DNA of 64,000 bases from Ditylenchus dipsaci (Eukaryota; Nematoda; Chromadorea; Rhabditida; Anguinidae). Position numbers and translations under genes: made by a program. The notes below the pieces were generated by a model. That model did not search any database and was not told the DNA's origin. It saw only the letters and a program-made list of their open reading frames with translations. The DNA lies in the NCBI GenBank assembly GCA_004194705.1, contig SADC01000141.1, positions 1-64,000 of the forward strand, in the 5' to 3' direction. The first letter of the stretch is position 1. Each line of letters starts with the position of its first letter. Positions 36,322-47,553 of the stretch are shown one piece after another.

Positions 36322-37829
36322 ATGTTTGCGAAATCAGCCGTATTAGTAGTGGTTATTATGTTTCTGTTGTAATGGCGTTTGGCATAGACACCACTGACCA
36401 GGACACCCAAAACCTTTTAGCTATGCTCAAAAGAAATGGATTTACTGAAGAAGCAGAACTTCAAAAGGTTATTTTCGCAATAAATTGATGATATTAAAAT
36501 CAAAGAAAATTTTTAGTGCATTTTATTCTATTCTTGTTGTTTTTGTGATTACAGTCGACGCTCGATATAACGAACCCCCAAAAGTTCGTTCCCACCGAGG
36601 GTCCAACACTTTTTTAGCTCCATTTTAAAGTCTTTTTCTAAATGTGATCACCAGTCTAGTCCGAAATATCGCAAGGATTCCGATTTTACCGGTCGTTTTT
36701 CCCTTGCTATATTTCTGACTGGCGAATCACATTTGGAAAAGGACTTTAAAAGTGTAGCTAAAAAAAGTGTCGGTTCCTAGGTGTGAACGAATTTTTGGGG
36801 GTTCGTTACATCGAGCGTCGACTGTAATTAATCACACTAGGAATTGTAGATAGAAATTGCTAAAATTTCAATTATTATGAAAATTAGTTTTTGTTTAGCA
36901 CTGTACTATTTGACAAAGATATCCAAAAGACTTGAAAGAGTATAGTGCTTAACAAAAGAGTAGTGTTCCAGTAAACTAAAATGTAAGCAAACCTTACCGT
37001 CATAAATTTAGATGAACATTAAAAATATTTTACGTATTTTGTCTGACCGGGAACCTGACCAGCCCGCGTTTTACTATCTTGTAGAAAATTTTAGTTTCGT
37101 AAAATAGCTAGTGGTGACTGAAAATTTAAATTTCCTGCATTTGGCGTCTAAAATTAAGAATAGAAGCATTCCACAGTCTAAAAAAATTCACAAAATTTAA
37201 TCTGATTTTTGAGGTCTTGAATAATAATATCGCGTCTCTAGTTGTTTTTAACCGTTAGCTTGTTTATAGTCTCAAGTTTTACTATCACTATCAGCACGAG
37301 ATCTAACGGATTTAATCCAAAGTCCTACCTAATGAAACCGAACTTTACTGATTAAGTTGGAAATAAGTTTCCGAATTTCCTTTACAAAGAAAGCTTTGGC
37401 TTTAAATTCTAAACACACCAAACCCCTCATTTTCCAAAGTTTTCAGCTCATTGTTTTAGGCCCTAGAAGTCTTACGACCCGACAAATTCAAAACTAACAA
37501 CAACATTGGAGGTTCAAGAACTAGACGTCAAGCACCACGAGCAGCCCCAATACCGCAGAAGAACCCTTGGCTGCTCTAGTAGCACCTCCAGTAGATGCTA
37601 CCAATAATGCAATTGCCCATGCTCCAATTGCACCTCAACTACCTACTGACCATCAGCAATTGGATGGAGGAGTCATAGCTCCACATGGAGTCAGGCCAGT
37701 TTGAACAAAGTGGTTGGAGGGTCTTCTGCAGAATCGGCTTCAGCGCCCTCCAGTTCTTCATCTTCTAGCATCAGTGCTTCTAGTACTACTGAAGAAGACA
37801 CCAAAGAAATGAAAACAGGGGCATTTTAA
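36322..37829 (+). CDS. Small secreted protein, unrecognised, Ser/Ala/Pro-rich
   Basis: Two exons: 36322-36467 and 37460-37829 (donor AAG|GTTATT, acceptor GTTTTAG). The product is about 172 aa. It opens with MFAKSAVLVVVIMFLL, a clear signal peptide running to MAFG, followed by an acidic helix (DTTDQDTQNLLAMLKRNG) and, after the intron, a basic SRTRRQAPRAA stretch that could be a dibasic cleavage site. An Ala/Pro/His region and a serine tract near the C-terminus (ending KEMKTGAF) complete it. Three single missing bases are needed (near 36370; CCCC at 37545; TTT at 37700); with them both exons give exact codon counts. I know no family for it. Matrix or cuticle-associated secretion is only a guess from the signal peptide and neighbouring collagen. 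Confidence 0.72.
36551..36826. mobile_element. TACAGTC-family MITE (intron of secreted gene)
   Basis: TACAGTCGACGCTCGATATA with the inverse TATCGAGCGTCGACTGTA (one mismatch). The core words GATATCGCAAGGATTCCG and CCGACACTTTTTT-type arms match the copies at 23306-23781 and 45413-45678. Confidence 0.9.
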
Positions 37830-38789
37830 GTGGCGTAGTCCACAGAGTAGCTTCTTTGTTTTCGGCTTCTGAATAATTTGGGTTTTTAAAGCGTATTGTT
37901 TAAAGAACATTGAAGAACGTTTCGTTGAAAATTATGAAAATTACTTAGATTTGAATTAGTCAGGAACAAAAGCCTCGATACAAACACACCCTTCAAGTTT
38001 GATCGCCAGCTGGCTCTACGCTATCAAACCAGAACTTAAAAAGGGTTTCAAAAATTAATCTAAAAAGTGCCGAACGCAGCTTTGGTCAAAATTAAAAGAT
38101 TCCTGTATCGAGATTCAACTGTACTCTTTCGTCTACTACAATACTCTTTTGGTGTATTTTTGAATTTAAAAAATGAATGAAAGAGTATAGTGCAAGACGA
38201 AAGAGCACTTTTTGAAGTTTGAGCAATTTCCATTGTTATCAACGCCTCTTGAAGCTTTAAATTGTTGTATTTGTTGGGATGACACTGCTTTTAATTGTAA
38301 CATTTAGTTGAGTGTAATAATAAAAAATTGTAAGTTCTCAAAGTGTATGTTACATTTTAATAAAAGCACAAAGACTAGAGGCAGTTAAAGAGCGTGTTAA
38401 TAAAGCATACACACACACCGGCTTCAAATTACACCTTTGGTTTTCTTTTAAGAAATTTTTAAAGAGATAACTTTGAATGAAACCATTAGTTTATGTTAAG
38501 TTTTTCTATTTCCCTTCAAATCCTTATCCGGGTTTAAAAATACAAAATTTGTGTGCGTAACCAAGCAACTAGTTCTCTCATATTATTTTTTTCGCTTTTT
38601 TGAAGGGCGGATGAAGAGTTCGACACAAAATGGGCAATTTAAATTTGTATTTTCAATGTCGTTTTAGAACCTTACTTTTGAGACAATTCGGTTTTATTAT
38701 GTAAATTGGACTTGTGCGGAGTTAAAAAATGGAGTTCAACAGAGTTAAAAAATTTTAAAATTTTCAAGAAACACCTTAAACATTTAAAC
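37830..38789. other. Intergenic
   Basis: A polyadenylation signal AATAAA occurs at 38319-38324, after a long 3' region. A half-copy of a TACAGTC-family end (CGAGATTCAACTGTAC near 38108) and a small palindrome (38120-38200) are present. No gene is seen. Confidence 0.5.
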
Positions 38790-38813
38790 TTAAAGGGCCT
38801 GACCTCTTCCTAC

Positions 38814-40121
38814 TAGAGATAGAAAGTGGGACCAAGCAAGATTCCAAGACAAGATTTTTGACCGAAGTTTTGACCAAGACCACGACCAAGATTTTCGAAA
38901 ACGGCCAAGCAAGATCTTGGCCAAGATCTTGGCCAAAAACCAAGATTAATAGTACAAATTTTTATAGCAAAACTCGTGGCTAGTGATATATAATTTTTTA
39001 CGCACTATGTTTCCCTGTTCTTTATCTTGTGCTTTTTATATTGTTTGATGTGTGTTTCAAGGTCTTCATACTTTAGATGAGTGATATCTGGAAGATTGGT
39101 CTTTTCTCAAAAATTTCCGGTAGTGAAGCTCAGTGTGAAGCTTGCCAAAAACTATTAAGATGACAAATCATGGAACTAATGGACTGTTTGTGCACGCTAA
39201 GACTCATGCCGAATATGCTGCTAAGTTGAAGGAAATTGGAGAAAAGCAAGCATCTGTAAAGAACTCAATGGAACAGTTTGTAAAAATTCTGCCAAAGGGT
39301 ATGATTTTTTGCGCTCATTCGAGTTATAGATTGTCACTTTTATATAGGTGAGCTCTCTTCTCTAGACAAAAAGGTTGTTCATTACATTGCATGTGCTAAT
39401 CTACCGTTCTTCACTGTCGATCAGCCTACGTTTAAGCCTCTTCTAGTTCTATCTGACCGAGACAGTCTAAAAGGTTTGATGACATTTCATCACATTTCAG
39501 CGTCATCAATCCTTCTTTGGACGGCACAGCCAATTGTTCAAGAATGGTTTTGGTCAACAATCCCTTTCAGTCGATTCGGCAATGATAGAATTACAGGCTT
39601 TCAATAAACGCAAGTGCATTGACCCGGAAGAAGATCCCCTCCAGTTTTGGAAGGTAATGCTTAAGGAGATTTGAAATATTTCCAACTATCGATTACTTAG
39701 GCAAACGAACTCAGTTATCCGACTCTCGCTAAGCTTGCACGCCGTTATCTCTCAGCTCCAGCCACAAGCCAGCCAAGCGAGCAAATATTCTCCGTTGCAA
39801 GAGATGTGTACGATTACAGGAGGAGTAATTTGAGCCCAGAAAAGGCGGAAATGCTTATATTTCTGAATAGAGCTTTGCCAGTTATCAATTTTGTTATTGA
39901 AGTTACTTGTTGTGAGAAGTTGTTGTATCTACGGTACAGATTTAATAAAATAGGTTATTGGGTTATTTGTAAATTTTGCCTACAAGATTGGCCAGAAAAC
40001 CAAGACCAAGACCAAGATTTCTAGAAATGACCAAGCAAGATCCCAAGACAAGATTTTCAGTCAAAATTGGGGCAAGACAAGACAAAATCTTGGCCAAGAT
40101 CTTGTCTTGTTTCTATCTCTA
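38814..40121 (+). mobile_element. hAT transposon, internally deleted, perfect 8-bp TSD
   Basis: Terminal inverted repeats TAGAGATAGAAA and TTTCTATCTCTA, flanked by identical CTTCCTAC (38806-38813 and 40122-40129), the 8-bp duplication expected of hAT. Both sub-terminal regions carry arrays of AAGCAAGAT, CCAAGAC and CTTGGCCAAGATC words. The length of 1308 bp is far below an autonomous hAT; the transposase remnant lacks most of its catalytic core. Confidence 0.95.
39077..39950 (+). pseudogene. hAT transposase remnant: BED finger plus C-terminal dimerisation region
   Basis: The start MSDIWKIGLFS with CEAC and, after one missing base at AAAAA (39147-39151), HGTNGLFVHAKTHAEY forms a BED zinc finger (C-x2-C, H-x4-H), the DNA-binding part. 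A spliced exon encodes LPFFTVDQPTFKPLL, typical of hAT just before the catalytic core. After a gap where the core is missing, [22 protein letters not shown] and [20 protein letters not shown] are the C-terminal hAT dimerisation domain. The loss of the central RNase-H-like portion makes this non-functional. Confidence 0.9.
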
Positions 40122-40581
40122 CTTCCTACTCGGTGGTCCCCCGCCAATTCAAAAATTTTCCCTCGATCATTGGACTTCTGTACGGATTTTTCCGCCACGT
40201 TTCTAACAAAACTAGGCCTGAAATCAAATTTAGGCTTAGTTTTGTTAGAAACCTAGCGGAAAAATCAGTACAGAAGTCCAATGATCAAGGGAAAATTTTT
40301 GAATTGGCGGGGGACCACCGAGTAGGAAGAGGTCAGGCCCTTTAATAAAGATCTGATCAGCCTTTTTTCTACTTTTTCCACCTCCGTTTTCTGAGGCATT
40401 TTTTGAAGGAATTTAGAAATTCTAATATTGATGACTAAAGACCACAGGCGCCTATCGGCGCCTCCATCGTATTTCGAAATTTGATCTATCACATTTCCCC
40501 CTTGATTACAACTTGGTGGTACCCCTTCCCCACTGTATACCCTCTTCCTGAACACCCTTCCCCCCACTTTCATGGTAACAC

Positions 40582-41476
40582 TATAGAATGCCCCCCCCCC
40601 CCAGCTAGCGAAAAATTTACTTTTCCTGAAGGGGAAAGGACCCGTCCCATTTTGATTCTCGTGCTCTGAATAGGCACGGAAACACTTTGGTTTCCGAAAA
40701 ATCGAAAAAAAAAATTTTCGATTTGCCTTGGTCCCCCAAGGTAAAAAATTTAGGAAAATTCAAAAAAAATATTTTTTTGAATTCCCGCCAAAACATTTTT
40801 TAAGGGATTTAGGGCTGTATTGGGAGGGGAAGGGAATAAACATGGCCACTTTCATGGCAAAATTATTAAAAAGTGAATTCTGGACTATTTCGGATGTCCT
40901 ACCATGTTTTTCAACTGGGCCGTGGCAAAAAAGACTCTATATGCATTTTATGGTCAAGAGTACTTCTCGGAATCATGTCTAAGGTAAGTGAGTGCGCGCA
41001 TCTCTAACTCTCAAGCCCCCTGCGCCCCCTTTGGGGGCGCAGGGGCTTGGGGGCTTGGAGTTGAGATGCGCACACCCACATACCTTAGACACAAATCACT
41101 CGAAAGTGACTCTGGATGCATGAAAAAGCATGCATACCAGAGTTTATTTATGCGGTAGGCCCAGTATTCAAAACTATGTTCAACATCTTCTTGTTAATGG
41201 GCTCTGTGTGATTAGTGGCCCTCTTTTGTCCCTTCCCCTCCCAATACAGCCTAAATCCCTTAAAAAATGTTTTGGCGGGAATTCAAAAAAATATTTTTTT
41301 TGAATTTTCTTAAATTTTTACCTTGGGGGACCAAGGCAAATCGAAAAATTTTTTTTTCGATTTTCCGGAAACCAAAGTGTTTCCGTGCCTATTCAGAGCA
41401 CGAGAATCAAAATGGGACGGGTCCTTTCCCCTTCAGGAAAAGTAAATTTTTCGCTAGCTGGGGGGGCATTCTATAG
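40582..41476. mobile_element. 0.9-kb palindromic element
   Basis: TATAGAATGCCCCCCC at left and GGGGGGGCATTCTATA at right. The arms include GGAAAGGACCCGTCCCATTT and GAAACACTTTGGTTTCC with their inverses. The centre (40950-41170) has TGTCTAAGGTA, GCGCATCTCTAACTC and a GCGCCCCC/GGGGGCGC hairpin, homologous to 14590-14750. It is non-coding. Confidence 0.85.
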
Positions 41477-41763
41477 TATAGCCACTTTCATACTTACCGC
41501 CCACCCTCCTCCTTGGTACTTTGTGGAAGGTTTGAGGCGGGGAGGGGGGGGCGCCGGTGGTTGTTGTTGCAGGTAGTAATATCCACGTGCTCCGGTCCTT
41601 TTCCTGGTGGTTCGGGCACTTTACTTGTCGTTTTGGGTTATCCACGTAATTGGGGTAACTCATCTTGGTGGTTGGTGGAAACAACATGGTTTGGGCTCCA
41701 TCCTGGTGATTTCGGCCCTCACTAACTCCCCTGGCATGACTACACAATCCCCATATACCTACC

Positions 41764-41886
41764 CACTCCCATGGCATGTCTTCCCACTCCACTGGCTTAC
41801 CTACCACTCCATGGCATGCCTTCCCACTCCACTGGCTTACCTACCCACTCCATGGCATGCCTTCCCACTCTCCTAGTATGCCTACC
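41764..41886 (+). repeat. Tandem repeat, about 40-bp unit
   Basis: Three units of CACTCCATGGCATGCCTTCC plus CACTCCACTGGCTTACCTACC, with slight variation. Adjacent C-rich runs follow (41890-41902). The short frames here are repeat artefacts. Confidence 0.85.
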
Positions 41887-41898
41887 GACACCCCCCCC

Positions 41899-42190
41899 CC
41901 CCAACTTAGCCGCAAAAATTATTTCCATTTCTACGACCCATTCTGGCCTTCAAAGTAAAAAAGCGTGACCCCGTCTAAATACATACAGAGCTACTATGAT
42001 GTCATTCATAAAAATAGGCAGATGCCCCTCTTCGAACTCGTATTTTCATCGCTCTTTTTTTAAACGAAAGGTGACATTCTGGAGAACACGGTGAACTTAG
42101 CCGCAAAAATTATTTCCCCCTCTACGATCGTTTTGGCCTCCGAAGTCAAAAAGCGTTACGGAGCCGCCCCCCCCGTCCCAAATACTATAT
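41899..42190 (+). repeat. Direct repeat pair around a spacer
   Basis: ACTTAGCCGCAAAAATTATT ... TCTACGACCCATTCTGGCC (41902-41975) recurs at 42095-42170. Both copies adjoin C-runs. Nothing else is seen until the Ly-6-like gene, apart from a lone TACAGTC-family end (CGAGAGTCGACTGTAC near 42375). Confidence 0.65.
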
Positions 42191-43266
42191 AGAAGATGGT
42201 AAACCCGATTTTTAATTCTGCGCATGTTTTGTTCACATCGCAATAACGGGCTGTCAAAAAGATATGGCTGCAAAGCAAAATTGGAAAAATAGAACATTTG
42301 AATTGCAAAATTTGAATAAAAAAGGTGTCGAACACTAATCGAGAACGAACTTTAGTGGGAGTGTCTATTTATCGAGAGTCGACTGTACTAGCACTTAGTT
42401 ATCGCTAGAGAACTCACAAAAAATGAGTACAGCTATGCATTTTAATAGAAAGAACTACCTATCTGCCAAAAACCGCTTGAAAATACGTCCCTATAAATAT
42501 TTTAAGCAAAAATGTGTTAGTGAGTTGAACACTTAGTAGTAACTAAAAAAGAATGCCCTGTCATCTCCTCTTCTCTTAAAAGGGGCTCTCCAACTTCCTA
42601 TTTTTCACTTAAATTATTTTCGTTTAGAGGAAACTCTATTCTTTTTGCTAACACCTAACACAGTTTATAAATTTTATTTGCCAATTCTCTGTGCTTATGT
42701 TCTTTTACTATTATATTGTTTGTGCTAGATAACTAAAAAGGACATTTATTGTTTAGATCTCTTGGTAATGCTTTAGAGAGCATTTCTTTGGCAGAAGTAT
42801 TCAAAGAGTATTGTTGAAAAATTTATCTGCACTTCTTTTAATTATTTCACTTACAGGTAGTTTTGTATTAACTAAAAAGAATTTGATTTATTTTTTGACA
42901 TTTTCTAAGTCCGTTTATAATATCGCTGCAGTTTTAAAGCAAAATAGTATCTAACTCATTTGGCGACCAAGAATACGAATTCTTTAAAGAAATAAGATTG
43001 GAATGTAAAAATAAGGATAAATCGGGTTAATTGCACTTTAGTAGTTCGATGATAGTCCGATGGAAGTTTAGTAATCCAAATTCAGTCTGATTCAGTCTTA
43101 ACAAGCCTAAAAATTTTGCTAAAAAAGTAGGGACTGTTTGGAGAAGGCCATTGTAACCAAGGGCAGTTAGATCGAGGTTCGACTGTAAATTCCTGGCACT
43201 CACTATTCTAGTTGTTGTATTACCACATTCCCTATTTACAAAATTTCTGATCGTCTAGCCTTATAA

Positions 43267-44667
43267 ATGTGTTCAGAAAGTAGGCAAACTACCTTGTCCA
43301 TTAACTTTCTGACCACCTCTACTCCAGCTACCCGCTCCAAAGGTGAAATTGTGTGCTATTCCTGTTTTTCAAGAAACTTTGGAGTCAACTACGACTCCAA
43401 AGCCATGTCTCGCAGACCCATTGATGAATCTGAGCAAAACAGCAATTCAAACCTGACAGATATGTTCCTAGTGCTAAAAGAAGGAGGCATGAGGATACCT
43501 GCTGTAGCGGACAGGTGCTCTGACACACTCCCTATTGTCAACCCTAACTTCCATGGCACTCAATTGAAGGTATGTCCAAACACACAAGAGCAACCAGGAG
43601 CTTGCGTCAAGTTCAAAGGCTCATATAAAGGTGGGTTTTACATTATTTAAGAAAAAAGATCTTTTAAAATAAAACATTCAGTGACTATAATTCGAGCCAT
43701 TTTGAAGCCTTTTCGTTGCCGTTTCGGCTTTATATACATTCAGACGTCTTGAAAAAAATATGTCTTGCTCACTCAACGTTTTTTTTGAAAATTTGTTCCA
43801 GCCAATTTTACTCAAAAATGAACTTTTAATTAAGATTAAATAAGATGGACAGTGTTTTTTTTAATTGTAAAAATTGTAAATGTATGGTTTATAATTACAG
43901 TCGAGTCTCGATATAGTGCCACCCCCAAAAGTTCGTTTTCACCTTGGGTCCGATACTTTTTTTTAACTCAAAACAAAACAAAAACCATTTTTGAAAAAGA
44001 GGTGCCACTATATCGAGACCCGCGGGTCTTTACGGCAAAAGTGTTACGATTCAGAAAAACGACCGGTAAAACCATAATCTGTACAATTTTCTGATTAGAC
44101 TGACGAATCATATTCAGCGATAATATTTCAAAAATCGAGTTAAAAAAAGTGTCGGACCCAATGCGGGAACGAACTTTTGGAGGTGCCACTGTATCGAGAC
44201 TCGACTGTATATCAACTTTTTTTAAAAATAAGCTTAGAGAACAAGGCATATTTCTGTTTTCCAAGTGCGCGAATTCATATAGAGCCTAACTCCTCTCAGA
44301 CTTTTATTTTATGTGAAAATTTGGTAAATAATGTAGTTGAAGCTGGTGTCATGCTCATTTATATCCGTTACCAAAATTCTAAAATATTCACATCGAAAAT
44401 AACTGAAAAAGTACGTTTATCTGCGAGCATTCAGGAGAACCATTTATTTACCGAGAATGTTGGAGCAGGATGTGGATGGACCCGAGGCCCTATCAACACA
44501 AAATGTCCAGCAATTGCTACAACGACGAAATGGTGCAGAACTTTGTAGGTACTGACACCAACACCATTTGCTTTTGTGAGGACGACTTGTGCAACTTTGC
44601 TTCCAAACCAATTCTTTCAGTATTTTTGTTGGTTTTTATGGTTAATCTGGTACTTGTTCAAACATGA
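43267..44667 (+). CDS. Ly-6/uPAR (LU-domain) GPI-anchored protein
   Basis: Exons 43267-43630 (donor AAAG|GTGGGT) and 44435-44667 (acceptor GCATTCAG, stop 44665-44667) join in phase. Cysteines follow the three-finger pattern: CYSC near the start, RCSD, VCPNTQEQPGAC, RECW, SNCYND and the closing CFCEDDLCN, where the final CN is the LU-domain signature. A hydrophobic C-terminus (PILSVFLLVFMVNLVLVQT) with no charged tail fits a GPI-attachment signal. Members act on cell surfaces, often modulating receptors; the ODR-2/HOT proteins are nematode examples. The N-terminal MCSESRQTT is not a signal peptide, so the true start is probably in an upstream exon and the first exon may begin at the acceptor CTCCAG (about 43331). 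AATAAA lies at 44735-44740. Confidence 0.8.
43896..44209. mobile_element. TACAGTC-family MITE (Ly-6-like intron)
   Basis: TACAGTCGAGTCTCGATATA with the inverse TATCGAGACTCGACTGTA. The sub-terminal word is TCGATATAGTGCCACC, present again internally (GTGCCACTATATCGAGACC). Confidence 0.9.
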
Positions 44668-44894
44668 ATTTTAATTTTCAATTGTCGAACTCCTGAAGGT
44701 GCCTTTATTCGTTGAATTTTATGCTTCTATAATTAATAAATTTTTATGAACAATTGACTTTTTGCTTGACTTCTATACAGCACCGAGTAAAAAAGTGTAA
44801 CACACATATAACTTTTAAAAATTGCGCATTTGAACTGAAATTTCAAAACATTCAAAGATAACATAAAAGGCATTTTTATAGCATTTTTTTCATC

Positions 44895-45137
44895 TTTAAA
44901 AGGGCATGTCCACGCTAATAATAGTCGGTGCCAGCCAATTCAAAAAAAATTCTTAATCATTAAACTTCTGTACGAATTTTTCAACTTGGTGTCTAACAAA
45001 ACAAGGGCTAGAATTTAATTTTAGGTATGGTTTTGTTAGAAACCAAGTTGAAAAATCCGTACAGAAGTCCAATGATTAAGAAAAAGATTTGAATTGCCAG
45101 GCACCACCTCTTATTAGCGTGGGCATGCTCCTTTGAA
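44895..45137. mobile_element. GGGCATGCCC MITE, copy 3
   Basis: TTTAAAAGGGCATGTCCACG ... CGTGGGCATGCTCCTTTGAA with the GTTTCTAACAAAAC hairpin. About 240 bp, moderately diverged from 26110-26345. Confidence 0.85.
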
Positions 45138-45412
45138 ATGGTATATTTTGTGAAATTGATTCTCTTTTTGTTTTCCAGAAAATCACATTGTTTCAGAAAA
45201 ACACCGTTTTTGGACGGGTAAAAATTGCAAGAAATGTTTTTGCAATTACATTTCGTTCTTTTTTTATCTTTTCATATAAGTTGAATTGTATAACCTTGAA
45301 AGCCCTGAATCTTAGCTACTTTTGGCAGGTGAACTCGTCTCTCGGAAAATTTATGACCATCAACATAAAAAGCCGATTTGTAATGAAAACCAAAGTAGAT
45401 TTAAGGAAAACA

Positions 45413-45678
45413 GCCTTGGGTCCGACATTTTTTTAACCCGATTTTTGAAAGTTTTTGCCAGTTCTGTTTTTACAGTATGGTCGGAAATATCGTCAGGATT
45501 CCGATTTTGCCGACCGTTATGAAATTGCAGGATTTTTGAAAAACGATCGGCAAAATCGGATCGACCATACTGTAAAAACAGAACTGGCAAAAACTTTCAA
45601 AAATTGGGTTCATAAAAGTTTCGGACCCAAGGCTGGAACGAACTTTTGGGGGTGTCGGATAATTCAGGTTTGACTGTA
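45413..45678. mobile_element. TACAGTC-family MITE, one end decayed
   Basis: The arms TTTTTGCCAGTTCTGTTTTT and TACAGTATGGTCGGAAATAT pair with their inverses. The right end GGTTTGACTGTA is intact; the left end is lost. Confidence 0.7.
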
Positions 45679-47462
45679 TTGTTCGTGAATTAGATATTGT
45701 TCGTGTCATGAAAAAAGACTGACAAACTTTCAAAAAAAGATTTTTTAGTAATTTCTAAGAACACTTTTTAAAAAGCGCGCCTATTCAAAAATATGTCGAC
45801 CAAAATTTGAGCTGTTCAGAATTGGTCAGGGAACGCAATGATCCGAAAAGAAAAATTGGGCCAAAATTGAGGTTACAAGGTTCCTTATAGAGTTCTTCAA
45901 TATTACAGAAAACGTCTTTTAAAGAGCTTAGTTAGTGAATTTGGATATTCAAAATTTTAAGAAAAGCTAGTATTTTTGTAATTAAACAACCATTTTCCTT
46001 AGACCTACTTTGGTTTTCACTAGAAATCGAGTTTTTATGTTGATGGTCACAAGCTTTTGTTACGAAGAATCTTCAAGATTCAAAATTCGATAGAATGTTT
46101 CAAAATTTCAATTCGCGATTTTTGAAAGTTATATATGTGTTACATTTTTCGCTCGGTGCTGTATATAAATTTTCTAGTTATTCTAGAAAGCAAGGTTTAA
46201 GAAAGAATTACATATAAAACGCCTCCAAATCAACTTTTTTCAAATTTCTGACTCAGAAAAAACGCCCGAGTTTTAGAACTGTAGAATTTATACAAAAAAT
46301 TACAGTAAACGAGAAATTCCAAAAACTATAGTTAATGACGTGAAAAAACTTACTCAGAAAAATGGGTGTTTTTTCTGAGTCAGAAAAAAATCATCGGACA
46401 GAAACTACTAAAAAGGTTTGAAATGCCAAAAATCGTAAAACAATAAAATTTTATTTGGAGACGAGTTAAATTACATGTGTCAATTACTTGTGGTTAGTTG
46501 ACGGTTAGACTTGACTGTACTTCAAACAGCATTTGTATTTGGACATTTAGTCTTTGCTTTTACTTATTTTCTTGGACTCAATTGTTTAAATACGCTTTAT
46601 TTCTGGTCAAGCATAAATTAAAATATAAAAAACAAAATTCAAAAAAAATTCAACTTGAATAACCCCGCAAGGCTGGCTGAATGACAATAGTAATAATATT
46701 AATTAAAACAAAACATAGCTATGAATTTCTTTAAACAAAGCCATAATATAATAAACAAAAATGAACCCCATTAAAAACAAAAAATAGACTTTATAAAGGA
46801 AAACACCCAAACAGAACAAATATTTTCAAACAAATAAAATAAACAGCAAGCAACAATAAACTCTCTGAATGAAGGACACATAGTAGGGGTCGGTAATAAT
46901 CATACATGTGTTGTCAATAGTCCCACAAAACAGCTTTGGTCCCACAGGCTAATATATTTAAAAAGTGAAATCACTTCTTAACTATTTTATACACCTTGAA
47001 ATATTTTTTCAAAATTTTTTCCGAAAAGGTGGATTTTAGCTAATTAGCAAATACCAGATGACTATCACATAAATTACCAATCAATTTTCAGCTTATTTTC
47101 CAAGCTACAATTAATGAGGTGACTTTTCTGAAAGTACTTTGCAAAAGTTAGGTCAATAACGCCATGCCAACAATACAATTGTGAATCAGTTCAAATTTTG
47201 ACATTCCTACACCCTAGGTTAGCGGAAATAGCAGGAATTACTGTGTTTCTTAAAGAAAATTGTGAAAAAATTTGACTTTTTTAATTGCAAAAACTAGGAA
47301 AAAAAATTTTTTTTAAATAAAAAATTTTAATTTTCAAGATTTTCTGAAAACAACCTGGGAGACCAATGCAATTTTTATGGGTATCTAAAACGCATATAAA
47401 ACCAATTAATATATATGTTCTCTCAGCTCAACAACAACAGCAACAAACAAGCAACCGGGCGT

Positions 47463-47468
47463 TTTATT
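47463..47468 (-). promoter_or_regulatory. Polyadenylation signal of eIF4G gene
   Basis: AATAAA on the minus strand, 86 bases past the stop at 47554. Confidence 0.65.
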
Positions 47469-47553
47469 TCGATAAACAACAAACAACAAGGCTCTATAGC
47501 TAAATGGGGATTTTTCAGCAGTAGTGAATATGTTTGTCAGCAACACTACTAAT

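Larger units (their letters stand above)
38790..40345. mobile_element. TTAA-bounded MITE (GGGCCTGACC variant), split by hAT
   Basis: TTAAAGGGCCTGACCTCTTC at left and GAAGAGGTCAGGCCCTTTAA at right, with the GTTTCTAACAAAAC hairpin of the GGGCATGCCC family inside (40198-40250). Removing 38814-40121 plus one copy of the 8-bp duplication restores a continuous left arm (CCTAC|TCGGTGGTCCC) that pairs with the right arm. The terminal sequence is diverged from the other copies. Confidence 0.9.
44668..47461. other. Intergenic between convergent Ly-6-like and eIF4G genes
   Basis: It contains the GGGCATGCCC MITE copy at 44895-45137 and an inverted repeat at 45413-45678. At 45299-46150 there is a stretch related to the long-palindrome core (TTATGACCATCAACATAAAA, CTTTGGTTTTCA). 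From 46500 to 47460 the sequence is AT-rich and I see nothing in it. Confidence 0.55.
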
